DNA of 64,000 bases from Elioraea thermophila (ex Habib et al. 2022). GTDB lineage: Bacteria; Pseudomonadota; Alphaproteobacteria; Acetobacterales; Acetobacteraceae. Numbering within the stretch: position 1 is the stretch's first letter; the number at the start of each line of letters is the position of its first letter. A program made the position numbers and the translations under genes. Below the pieces are notes generated by a model. The model was not told where the DNA came from. It saw only the letters and a program-made list of their open reading frames with translations, and did no database searches. The stretch is from contig NZ_QMDI01000005.1 of the NCBI RefSeq assembly GCF_003336755.1, forward strand, positions 62,001-126,000. Reading direction: 5' to 3'. This document shows positions 45,323-52,831 of the stretch, piece by piece.

Positions 45323-46351
45323 TCAGCGCGTGCGGTCGGCGGCGAACTCCGCCACCGCGAGAAGCGCCCGCTTCTCAGGCCGTTCGGGGAAGAGCGCGAG
45401 TTCCGCCTTCGCCTCCTCGGCCAGGGCCTGAGCACGGCGTGCCGTTTCCGCGAAGGCACCGTGGCGGCGCATCAGCGCGATCGCGGTGTCGAGATCGCCA
45501 TCACGCTGATCGAGCTCTTCGATGGTGCGACGCCAGAAGGCGCGCTCCTCCTCATCCCCCCGCGCGTAGGCGAGAAGCACCGGCAACGTCACCTTGCCCT
45601 CGCGGAAATCGTCGCCCACCGCCTTGCCGAGACGCTTCGGGTCGGCGGCGTAATCCAAGAGGTCGTCGGCGAGCTGGAACGCAAGCCCGAGCTTGAGCCC
45701 GAACCGCTCGAGCGCCTCCTCCTCCTCCCGCGGACGGTCGGCCGCGACCGCGCCGAGCCGGGCAGCGGCGGCGAACAACGCGGCGGTCTTGCCGTGGATC
45801 ACCTCGAGATACCGTTCCTCGGTGGTGGCGAGATCGTTCTGCGTCATCAACTGCAGCACCTCGCCCTCCGCGATGGTGGCGGAGGCACGCGAGAGGATCC
45901 CCAACACGGCGAGTGAGCCGTCCTCCACCATCAGCTCGAACGAGCGGCTGAACAGGAAGTCGCCCACCAGCACCGAGGCCTTGTTGCCGAACACGGCGTT
46001 GGCGGAAGCAAGGCCGCGGCGGACGGCGCTCTCGTCCACCACGTCGTCGTGCAGCAGGGTGGCGGTGTGGATGAACTCCACGCAGGCGGCGAGCTTGACG
46101 TGGCGCAGGCCGCGGTAGCCGCAAAGCCGGGCGGCGGCGATCGTGAGCAGGGGTCGCAGCCGCTTGCCGCCGGCGGCGATGATGTACGCGCCGATCTTGG
46201 GGATCAGCTCGACGGGGCTCTGCATCCGCGCCACGATCAGGCGGTTGCAGGCCTCGAGATCCTCGCGCACCAGGCTGGCGAGCGCGGTCAGGGCGTCCTC
46301 GCGCGCCGCCACCGACACCGAATCCGCACCTCGTTCGGCTGCCGCCCGCAC
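45323..46351 (-). CDS. ispB: Polyprenyl diphosphate synthase (octaprenyl/decaprenyl type)
   Basis: A 342-residue all-helical trans-prenyltransferase that makes the side chain of ubiquinone. Both Asp-rich motifs are present: LLHDDVVDES near residue 88 and LADDLLDYAAD in the second half. AGGKRLRPLL is the IPP-binding region and GKTAALFAAAARLGA follows. The GTG at 46351 gives a normal length. Divergent from the DUF2007 gene, an arrangement common in alphaproteobacteria. Chain length cannot be read from sequence by eye. Confidence 0.92.
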   Translation of the reverse strand: MRAAAERGADSVSVAAREDALTALASLVREDLEACNRLIVARMQSPVELIPKIGAYIIAAGGKRLRPLLTIAAARLCGYRGLRHVKLAACVEFIHTATLLHDDVVDESAVRRGLASANAVFGNKASVLVGDFLFSRSFELMVEDGSLAVLGILSRASATIAEGEVLQLMTQNDLATTEERYLEVIHGKTAALFAAAARLGAVAADRPREEEEALERFGLKLGLAFQLADDLLDYAADPKRLGKAVGDDFREGKVTLPVLLAYARGDEEERAFWRRTIEELDQRDGDLDTAIALMRRHGAFAETARRAQALAEEAKAELALFPERPEKRALLAVAEFAADRTR

Positions 46352-46445
46352 CGGCCCGTCCTTTCGCCTGCTTGACCGCCCCTGGAGACCGACGAGGATA
46401 TTGGCCCGGCGAAAAGCCGGTCAATGCAGGCGGCGGGAGAGGGCG

Positions 46446-46661
46446 GTGCGCGAGTTGCTGCGCAGCAATGATCCGGTGCGTCTGTCCTTCCTGCGTGCGC
46501 TGTTGCGCGACGCCGGGATCGAGACCGTCGTGCTCGATCGCGGCATGAGCGTGCTGGAAGGCTCGGGCCTCGCCATTCCGTGCCGGCTGATGGTGGCGGA
46601 GGAGGACGTGACGCGGGCGCGGCGGGTGCTGCGCGAGGCGGGCGAAGGGTTCGAGTGCTGA
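46446..46661 (+). CDS. DUF2007-family small protein (putative signal-transducing protein)
   Basis: A 71-residue protein, GTG start, with the ferredoxin-like DUF2007 pattern: VRELLRSNDPVRLSFLRALL, DAGIETVVLDRGMS, then the conserved end CRLMVAEEDVTRARRVLREAG. Function unknown. It overlaps the following methyltransferase gene by 7 bases, a pairing often seen with this methyltransferase. Confidence 0.85.
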   Translation: MRELLRSNDPVRLSFLRALLRDAGIETVVLDRGMSVLEGSGLAIPCRLMVAEEDVTRARRVLREAGEGFEC

Positions 46662-47407
46662 GCCGCGTGCTGAGCGAGGACCGGCTGGTCGGGGGCAGGG
46701 TCAGGCTGCGCCAGCCCCTCTATGGATTCCGCACCGCCATCGACCCGGTGCTGCTGGCCGCCGCGGTGCCGGTCGAAGCCGGCGAGGCGGTGCTGGAGGC
46801 GGGGCTCGGCACCGGGGCGGCCGCCCTCGCGCTGCTCGCGCGCGTGCCCGAGGCGCGGGTTGTGGGCATCGAGCGGGATGCCGAGCTCGCCGAGATCGCG
46901 CGCGCCAACGCGGGCCTGAACGCGGCTGAGGATCGGCTCGCCGTCCTCTGCGGGGATCTTGCCGACCGCACGACGCAGCGCGCGGCGGCGAGCCTCGGCC
47001 CGTTCCGGCATGCGATGGCCAACCCGCCCTTCTTCCGCGGCGGCACGGCGCCGCCCGATCCGCTGCGACGGGCGGCGGCGCATGAGGAGGCCGAGGCTCC
47101 CCTCTCCCTCTGGGTTTCCGTGCTGGCGCGGCGGCTGCTGCCGCGCGGCACGCTGACCTTGATCCTGCCGCCCGAGCGTCTGGCCGAAGCGCTCGCCGCC
47201 TGTGCAGCGACCGGCGTGGGCAGCGTCGTGCTGTTCCCGCTCTGGCCGCGGGCTGGCCAGCCGGCGCGGCGGTTGATCATGCAGGGCGTGAAGGGGGGCC
47301 GCGCGCCTTTGCGGCTGTCGGCGGGGCTCGTGCTGCACGAGGGCGACGGGTTCACGGACGAGGCGCAGGCCGTGCTGCGCGACGGCGACGCGCTCAGGCT
47401 CGGCTGA
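46655..47407 (+). CDS. TrmN6-like SAM-dependent adenine-N6 methyltransferase
   Basis: A 250-residue class I methyltransferase. It opens with LYGFRTAIDPVLLAAAVP, characteristic of tRNA1(Val) A37-N6 methyltransferases, then the SAM loop LEAGLGTGAAALALL, VGIERDAELAEIARANA, and the catalytic MANPPFFRGG (NPPF/Y). GTG at 46655 has GAAGGG at a good distance; another GTG at 46667 is possible. A tRNA target is inferred from family resemblance. Confidence 0.87.
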   Translation: MLSRVLSEDRLVGGRVRLRQPLYGFRTAIDPVLLAAAVPVEAGEAVLEAGLGTGAAALALLARVPEARVVGIERDAELAEIARANAGLNAAEDRLAVLCGDLADRTTQRAAASLGPFRHAMANPPFFRGGTAPPDPLRRAAAHEEAEAPLSLWVSVLARRLLPRGTLTLILPPERLAEALAACAATGVGSVVLFPLWPRAGQPARRLIMQGVKGGRAPLRLSAGLVLHEGDGFTDEAQAVLRDGDALRLG

Positions 47408-47474
47408 CGCCTCCTCCGTTCGCTCCGTTCACCCGCCCACGACGCCGCAGCCGCGCGGCCCACCGGCCGCCCGT

Positions 47475-47578
47475 CGGCCGTTCAGACCTGGCTCGCCTCC
47501 GGATGGCGCAGGCTCGCGCCTGATCGAAAAGAAAGTGGACCGGCCGTTCAGACCTGGCTTGCCTCCGGATGGCGCAGG
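47475..47578. repeat. Direct repeat duplicating the 3' end of the small gene at 47548-47832
   Basis: Two 38-base copies, 47475-47512 and 47541-47578, differ at one position (C versus T) and are offset by 66 bases. The second copy contains the last ten codons and stop of the minus-strand gene; the first is a detached copy beyond its stop. A CGGCCG/CGGCCG hairpin (47464-47480) touches the first copy. It looks like a short tandem duplication. Confidence 0.85.
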
Positions 47579-47832
47579 TGCCAAAGCCGCTCGTGGGCGG
47601 CGACCAGGCTCTCGATGTTCTTGCGCCGGTTGGTGTCCGGGCTCATCGGGCGCCGCGTGAGCATCATCTCGAGAATGTGCAGGAGCTGCTCGGCGACCTC
47701 GAAATCGCCCTGGTCACAGGCGTGATGGAAGGCGATCAGGATCTTGTCGGACAAGCGTCGGCTGTAGCGCGGTGTCGGGCTACGCGCGGTGTCCCTTTCC
47801 CGCACCTTGGTGTCGTCCTCGTCGCTCACCAT
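47548..47832 (-). CDS. Small conserved-looking protein of unknown function
   Basis: A 94-residue soluble protein with no signal or membrane segment. After a charged, disordered-looking start (MVSDEDDTKVRERD), the rest is probably helical: YSRRLSDKILIAFHHACDQG, DFEVAEQLLHILEMMLTRRP, and a C-terminal NRRKNIESLVAAHERLW. The alternation of leucines and charges suggests a helix-hairpin of the TPR or four-helix kind. I recall similar small proteins in related alphaproteobacteria but cannot name a family. An in-frame upstream start exists; ATG at 47832 is the more compact choice. It lies downstream of nrdB after a terminator. Confidence 0.75.
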   Translation of the reverse strand: MVSDEDDTKVRERDTARSPTPRYSRRLSDKILIAFHHACDQGDFEVAEQLLHILEMMLTRRPMSPDTNRRKNIESLVAAHERLWHLRHPEASQV

Positions 47833-47908
47833 GCTGCCTCTGTGTCGGTGTCCGGATCGGGCAGGCCGGATATCACCACGCAAAAGTTAAGCACAGTTTT
47901 TCGTAGGG

Positions 47909-47927
47909 AAAAAGCCCGCCGACGGGC
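47909..47927 (-). terminator. Intrinsic terminator of the nrd genes
   Basis: On the minus strand the stem GCCCG/CGGGC (47914-47918 with 47923-47927, 4-base loop) is followed at once by TTTTT (47909-47913), about 30 bases after the nrdB stop. It is the only hairpin in the window with a proper U-tract. Confidence 0.8.
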
Positions 47928-47956
47928 GCCGGCCCTCCCCCCCCGGTGCGAACCCG

Positions 47957-49015
47957 TCAATGGGCGACGAGGATTGCCCCCTCGGGCTGCGGGTCGGCGA
48001 AGACGTGGTCGGCGAAGGCCTCCTCCCAGGTGCCGCGCGTCGCCGCGCGGCTGTATTCGGTGGCCCGATTCTCGAAGAAGTTCGTGTGCTCGATCGCGTT
48101 CAGCATCTCGTCGAGCCAAGGCAGCGGGTTCCGCTCGATGCCGTAGATCGGCTCGAGACCGAGCTGAACGAGGCGGCGATCGGCGATGAAGCGGATGTAG
48201 CGCTTCACCTCCTCGGGCCCGAGCCCCTCGACCCCGCCCAGTTCGAAGGCGAGATCGATGAAGGCATCCTCGTGGCCCACGATGGTGCGGCAAATCTCGA
48301 CGATCTCCTCCTTCAGCTGCTCCGTCCAGATTTCTGGATTTTCCTGCACGAAGGTGCGGAAGAGGCGGATGACGCTGAGGCAGTGCAGCGTCTCGTCGCG
48401 CACGGACCAGGACACGATCTGGCCCATGCCTTTCATCTTGTTGAAGCGCGGGAAGTTGAGGAGGATGGCGAAGGAGGCGAACAGCTGCAGGCCTTCCGTA
48501 AAGGCGCCGAAGGCGGCGAGGGTCTTGGCGATCTCCTCCTTCGAATCGACCCTGAAGGTCTGCATGTAGTCGTACTTGTCCTTCATCTCCTTGTACTTGA
48601 GGAAGGCCTGGTACTCTACCTCGGGCATGCCGATGGTGTCGAGGAGGTGCGAATAGGCGGCGATGTGCACCGTCTCGATGTTGGAGAAGGCCGAGAGCAT
48701 CATCAGCACTTCGGTCGGCTTGAACACCTGCGCGTAGTGCTTCATGTAGCAGTTGTTCACCTCGACATCCGCCTGGGTGAAGAAGCGGAAGATCTGGGTG
48801 AGCAGGTTGCGTTCCGCCGGCGTGAGGTTCTTCTGCCAGTCCTTCACGTCGTCGGCCATCGGCACCTCTTCGGGCAGCCAATGGATGCGCTGCTGGGTGA
48901 GCCAGGCGTCGTAGGCCCAGGGGTAGCGGAAGGGCTTGTAGACGGGGTTCTCGGTGAGCAGGTCCATCCGTCGCGGGGCGGCGAGATCGGTGGTGTGTCC
49001 GTTGGTGGTCATCAT
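47957..49015 (-). CDS. nrdB: Ribonucleoside-diphosphate reductase, beta subunit (class Ia)
   Basis: A 352-residue radical-generating subunit with a di-iron centre and tyrosyl radical. Iron ligands fall in QADVEVNNCYMKHY (helix with Glu), SNIETVHIAAYSHLLDT (EXXH) and VRDETLHCLSVIRLF (EXXH). The radical Tyr is Tyr121 in AAYSHLL, equivalent to Tyr122 of E. coli. GAAGGACC precedes a double ATG. No N-terminal ATP-cone is attached. Downstream of nrdA and the DUF2188 gene on the same strand. Confidence 0.96.
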   Translation of the reverse strand: MMTTNGHTTDLAAPRRMDLLTENPVYKPFRYPWAYDAWLTQQRIHWLPEEVPMADDVKDWQKNLTPAERNLLTQIFRFFTQADVEVNNCYMKHYAQVFKPTEVLMMLSAFSNIETVHIAAYSHLLDTIGMPEVEYQAFLKYKEMKDKYDYMQTFRVDSKEEIAKTLAAFGAFTEGLQLFASFAILLNFPRFNKMKGMGQIVSWSVRDETLHCLSVIRLFRTFVQENPEIWTEQLKEEIVEICRTIVGHEDAFIDLAFELGGVEGLGPEEVKRYIRFIADRRLVQLGLEPIYGIERNPLPWLDEMLNAIEHTNFFENRATEYSRAATRGTWEEAFADHVFADPQPEGAILVAH

Positions 49016-49113
49016 CGGTCCTTCAGCACCTAGGTGATTGATTACGGGTCTTGCGTGGTCGGCGTGCCGGCAGGTGTGCACCGTCGCCGATCGGGCGCGT
49101 GGAAAAATGGCGA

Positions 49114-49341
49114 TCAGCCGCGCGGCGGGAATGGATCGTTTCCGTAACTGTTCCGCTCACGAATCCTCCCATCCCGGCCATGGATCAGATGTTCAGCGGC
49201 TCTCTCGCGTGCGAGTTCTCGTCCGCGTTCAGCCGCCGCGCTCTGGGTGCGATGGGTCGAGAGGGGATGGGGGTTGCCCTCCTCCTTGTTCGCCCACCCG
49301 CGTTCTGAAGGCACCGTATGAATGTTTCGAGTTCTCGTCAT
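49114..49341 (-). CDS. DUF2188-family small protein between nrdA and nrdB
   Basis: A 75-residue protein recognised by the DUF2188 pattern: start TRNIHTVPSERGWANKEEG, then ST..TQ..A, GRELAR, and the conserved end IHGRDGRIRERNSYGNDPFPP. The ATG at 49341 places the first strand (NIHTVP) at the usual position. Function of the family is unknown; members are small, often stress-linked proteins. It lies 37 bases after nrdA and 98 bases before nrdB, so it is probably carried on the nrdA transcript. Confidence 0.85.
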   Translation of the reverse strand: MTRTRNIHTVPSERGWANKEEGNPHPLSTHRTQSAAAERGRELARERAAEHLIHGRDGRIRERNSYGNDPFPPRG

Positions 49342-49378
49342 GGCTGAAGCTCCGATCGTCCGCAGTTGATGCGTAGGA

Positions 49379-51298
49379 TCACTGGCAGGCGAGGCACTCC
49401 TCGTAGGTGGAGGGCTTGGCAGCGAGCGGAAGCGGGGCGGGGTCGTTCGCCGGCGCCTCCTGCGTGGGCTTGGCACCCTCCGCCGCCCCCCCTTCGATCG
49501 CGATCGCCTTCGTGCTCACCGCATCCGCCCGCTGGATGGAGAGGGAACGGCAGTAGTAGAGGCTCTTCACGCCCTTCTTCCAAGCGAGCCAGTGCAGCCG
49601 ATGCAGGTCGCGCTTGTGCACGTCGGCCGGCAGGAACAGGTTCACCGACTGCGCCTGGCACACATAGGGCGTGCGGTCGGCGGCGTGCTCGATCACCCAG
49701 CGCTGGTCGATCTCGTAGGCGGTGCGGAACACCGCCTTCTCGTGTTCGCTCAGGAAGTCGAGGTGCTGCACCGAGCCCTTGTTCACGGTGATCGAGGTCC
49801 AGGTGTCGGCGTCATCCCGCCCCTTCTCGGCGAGCAGTGCGGCGAGGTGGCGGTTGCGCACGGTGAACGAGCCGGAGAGGGTCTTCTGCACGAACACGTT
49901 CGCCGCGATCGGCTCTATCCCCGGGCTCGCGTTGCCGGCGATGATGGAGATGGAGGCCGTCGGCGCGATCGCGAGCTTGTGCGAGAAGCGCTCCATGATG
50001 CCGTAATCCGCCGCGTCGGGGCAGGGCCCGCGCTCCTCGGCAAGCAGGCGCGAGGCGCGGTCGCAGGCCGCGCGGATGTGGCGGAACATGCGCAAGTTCC
50101 ACACCTTGGCGATCACGCTCTCGAACGGCACGCGCTTCGCCTGCAGGAAGGAGTGGAAGCCCATCACGCCGAGGCCCACGGAGCGTTCCCGCATCGCCGC
50201 ATACTTCGCGCGCGCCATGCTGTCCGGGGCGCGGCGGATGAAGTCCTCGAGCACGTTGTCGAGGAATCGCATCACGTCCTCGATGAAGGTCGGATGCTCG
50301 TGCCACTCGTCCCAGGTCTCCAGGTTGAGGGACGAGAGGCAACACACCGCCGTCCGTTCGCGCCCGTGATGATCGCGCCCCGTCGGCAGCGTGATCTCGG
50401 AACAGAGGTTGGAGGTCTTCACCGTCAGCCCGGCGAGCTTGTGGTGTTCCGGGCGGGCCCGGTTCACGTGGTCGATGAAGATCAGATAGGGCTCTCCGGT
50501 CTCGATGCGCGCGGTCAGGATGCGGATCCAGAGCGCGCGGGCGGAGATGCGGCGGATGACCGAACCGTCCTTGGGGCTGACCAGCGCCCACTCGCCGTCC
50601 GTCTCCACCGCGCGCATGAAGGCGTCGGGGATCAGCACGCCGTGATGCAGGTTGAGCGCCTTGCGGTTGGGATCACCCCCCGTCGGCCGCCTGATTTCGA
50701 CGAATTCCTCGATCTCCGGGTGGTGCACGGGGAGATAGACCGCGGCCGAACCTCGCCGGAGCGAGCCCTGGCTGATGGCCAGCGTCAGGCTGTCCATCAC
50801 CCGGATGAAGGGGATCACGCCCGAGGTCTTGCCGACGGCACCCACCTTCTCGCCGATCGAGCGCAGATTGCCCCAATACGAGCCGATGCCGCCGCCCTTG
50901 GCCGCCAGCCACACGTTCTCGTTCCACAGCCCGACGATGCCCTCGAGCGAGTCCTCCGCTTCGTTGAGGAAGCAGGAGATGGGCAGGCCGCGCGTGGTGC
51001 CGCCGTTCGACAGCACGGGGGTCGCCGGCATGAACCAGAGCCTGGAGATGTAGTCGTAGAGCCGCTGCGCGTGCGCGGTGTCGTCGGCGTAGGCCGAGGC
51101 CACGCGGGCAAACAGGTCCTGATAGGACTCGCCCGGCAGCAGGTAGCGGTCATCCAGCGTGGCCTTGCCGAAATCGGTCAGCAGCGCGTCGCGTGCGCGA
51201 TCGACGCGGACGGCGGCATGGCCGGGCAGTTGGACGGTATCGAGCGGGACGACATCGAGCACGGCGGATTCTCCAGGTGACGATTCGGATTCAGGCAC
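49379..51298 (-). CDS. nrdA: Ribonucleoside-diphosphate reductase, alpha subunit (class Ia)
   Basis: A 639-residue catalytic subunit reducing ribonucleotides to deoxyribonucleotides. The GTG start has GGAGGAG 6 bases upstream. Active-site parts: GLPISCFLNEAEDSLEG (substrate Cys), SNLCSEITLPTGRDHHG (Asn, radical Cys, Glu), AVCCLSSLNLE, and PTASISIIAGNASPGIEP. The C-terminal redox pair is Cys635/Cys638 in CLACQ. The chain begins directly at the N-terminal RNR domain: the ATP-cone of the 761-residue E. coli enzyme is missing, so overall dATP inhibition through a cone is not expected. Confidence 0.96.
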   Translation of the reverse strand: MPESESSPGESAVLDVVPLDTVQLPGHAAVRVDRARDALLTDFGKATLDDRYLLPGESYQDLFARVASAYADDTAHAQRLYDYISRLWFMPATPVLSNGGTTRGLPISCFLNEAEDSLEGIVGLWNENVWLAAKGGGIGSYWGNLRSIGEKVGAVGKTSGVIPFIRVMDSLTLAISQGSLRRGSAAVYLPVHHPEIEEFVEIRRPTGGDPNRKALNLHHGVLIPDAFMRAVETDGEWALVSPKDGSVIRRISARALWIRILTARIETGEPYLIFIDHVNRARPEHHKLAGLTVKTSNLCSEITLPTGRDHHGRERTAVCCLSSLNLETWDEWHEHPTFIEDVMRFLDNVLEDFIRRAPDSMARAKYAAMRERSVGLGVMGFHSFLQAKRVPFESVIAKVWNLRMFRHIRAACDRASRLLAEERGPCPDAADYGIMERFSHKLAIAPTASISIIAGNASPGIEPIAANVFVQKTLSGSFTVRNRHLAALLAEKGRDDADTWTSITVNKGSVQHLDFLSEHEKAVFRTAYEIDQRWVIEHAADRTPYVCQAQSVNLFLPADVHKRDLHRLHWLAWKKGVKSLYYCRSLSIQRADAVSTKAIAIEGGAAEGAKPTQEAPANDPAPLPLAAKPSTYEECLACQ

Positions 51299-51312
51299 AG
51301 GCCGCTCCTCCG

Positions 51313-51359
51313 CCGCAAGATGTAGTGGTGGCAGGGGCGGCGCCTACGACATCAGGTGG
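51313..51359 (-). promoter_or_regulatory. Tandem NrdR-box-like operators upstream of nrdA
   Basis: Two 16-base sites, 51313-51328 (plus strand CCGCAAGATGTAGTGG) and 51344-51359 (CTACGACATCAGGTGG), start exactly 31 bases apart, the three-turn spacing known for NrdR box pairs. The first matches ACACWAWATMTWGTGT at about 11 of 16 positions, the second less well. They lie 15-61 bases before the nrdA start. The remainder of the 326-base gap 51299-51624 holds DnaA-box-like sites and no gene I can support. Confidence 0.6.
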
Positions 51360-51370
51360 TCGTGCGTGAC

Positions 51371-51515
51371 TTGTCCACAACACCCGACGCCGTCCTCGCC
51401 GCCGCTTGTTCGCTTTATGTTCTCGGCTGGCTCGGCCTTGCGTCAAGCTTGGCACCCGCTCTCGCCCCGCCCGCCGCGCGCTCGTCCCCGCTTTCCACAG
51501 GGCAGGCGATCCACA
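51371..51515. promoter_or_regulatory. DnaA-box-like sequences in the nrdA upstream region
   Basis: TTGTCCACA at 51371-51379 differs from TTATCCACA at one position. CTTTCCACA (51491-51499) and CGATCCACA (51507-51515) differ at two. All three point the same way. E. coli nrdAB is known to be controlled through DnaA boxes, so the location is suggestive, but three loose matches could be chance. Confidence 0.3.
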
Positions 51516-51624
51516 GCCGGCACCTTGCGCGCGCCCGTCCCGTCCTGCCGCCCCCGCACGCGACCGTGACCCCGCCCGTCCCGCTTGCGCCCCAGCCCCG
51601 CCCGCGCCAAGCCTAGGCCCCGCC

Positions 51625-52623
51625 ATGTCGCCGCGCCGGCTCGCCACGCGACGCTTCCGCACCGCGCTGATCCGCCCCCCCGCGGGAACGGACTGGCGCG
51701 CCCGCCTCGCCGCCCACGAGGCGGAACTTGCCGCCGATTACCGTGAGGCACGCGCACCCTCCGCCTGGCGCGCCGTCCGCGCCGTCCGCCGCCTCCTGCT
51801 CATGCTCCTCTGGACGCTCGCCTGCATCCCCGTCCAGGCGGTGCTGATCGCGGCTCCGGGCCGCGGCAAGGTGGTGCTCGCCCGCGTCTATCACGCCGTG
51901 CTCTGCCGCATCGGCGGCATCCGCGTGCGCGTGATCGGCGAACCCGCCCGCCCCGCCCCCGGCCGGCCCGTGCTCTTCCTCTCCAACCACCAGTCCTGGG
52001 CCGACATCCTGGTGCTGGGCGGCAGGCTCGAGGCCTGCTTCGTCTCCAAGGCGGAGATCGGCTCCTGGCCGCTCGTGCGCACGGTCGCCCGCCTCGGCCG
52101 CACGGTCTATGTCAGCCGCCGCCGCGGCGACACCGCCCGCGAGCGCGACGAGCTCGTCTCCCGCCTCGCCGCCGGGGACAGCCTGATCCTGTTCCCCGAG
52201 GGCACCACCTCGGACGGGGTGCGCGTGCTGCCCTTCCGCTCCGCCTTCCTCTCCATCGCCGTCGATGCCGAGGGCGTCACCCCGATCGTGCAGCCCGTCT
52301 CCATCGTCTTCGACCGGCTGGATGGGCTGCCCGTCACCCGGCCCCATCGCCCGCACTTCGCCTGGTACGGCGCGATGGACATTGCGCGCCACGCCTTCAC
52401 CCTGCTCGGGCGACGGTCCTCGCGCGCCACCATCCTGCTCCACCACCCGCTCGACCCCGCGGCCTTCCCCTCGCGCAAGGCGCTCGCCGAGGCGGCCTGG
52501 GAGGTGGTCGATCGCGGCTGTGCCGCCCTGCGCCAGGGGCGGCGCGCGGTTCCGCTGCTGCCCTCCGCCCTGCAACCGAACGATCACGGGACCGACTCGC
52601 CGTCCCGTGCGCAAGCTGCTTGA
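51625..52623 (+). CDS. 1-acyl-sn-glycerol-3-phosphate acyltransferase family protein (PlsC type)
   Basis: A 332-residue membrane-associated acyltransferase for phospholipid (or ornithine-lipid) synthesis. A hydrophobic stretch at about 57-76 precedes the HX4D motif NHQSWAD (His122, Asp127); the phosphate-binding motif is FPEGTTSDG near residue 190, and PIVQPVSIVF follows. A basic N-terminus of about 50 residues and a C-terminal tail extend the core. Genes of this type commonly precede miaB in alphaproteobacteria. The start has no obvious Shine-Dalgarno. Confidence 0.9.
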   Translation: MSPRRLATRRFRTALIRPPAGTDWRARLAAHEAELAADYREARAPSAWRAVRAVRRLLLMLLWTLACIPVQAVLIAAPGRGKVVLARVYHAVLCRIGGIRVRVIGEPARPAPGRPVLFLSNHQSWADILVLGGRLEACFVSKAEIGSWPLVRTVARLGRTVYVSRRRGDTARERDELVSRLAAGDSLILFPEGTTSDGVRVLPFRSAFLSIAVDAEGVTPIVQPVSIVFDRLDGLPVTRPHRPHFAWYGAMDIARHAFTLLGRRSSRATILLHHPLDPAAFPSRKALAEAAWEVVDRGCAALRQGRRAVPLLPSALQPNDHGTDSPSRAQAA

Positions 52624-52831
52624 CAGATCGCGCTTCGCTGTGGCGAGGATCGATCGCGAAAGGAGAGGCCCGCACCCTTGACCCCACCCGTCCGGCCGCA
52701 CGCGACCGGATGCCTCGCCGGACCAGGACGCCGGCCCCGCCCTGGCGGGCGGCGTGCCGGGTGTCTTGTCGGCGCCTTGCCCGTCTCCGCGGGCACCCTG
52801 CCCTGCACGCCATGACGGGCCCCAGGGGCTG

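Noticed and set aside
51371-51515. Replication origin near nrdA
   Set aside because: Only loose DnaA-box matches, no AT-rich unwinding region and no origin-type gene neighbours.
52624-52831. Terminator between the PlsC-type gene and miaB
   Set aside because: CCCGC/GCGGG at 52736-52749 is a short stem in very GC-rich DNA with no U-tract; it may be chance.
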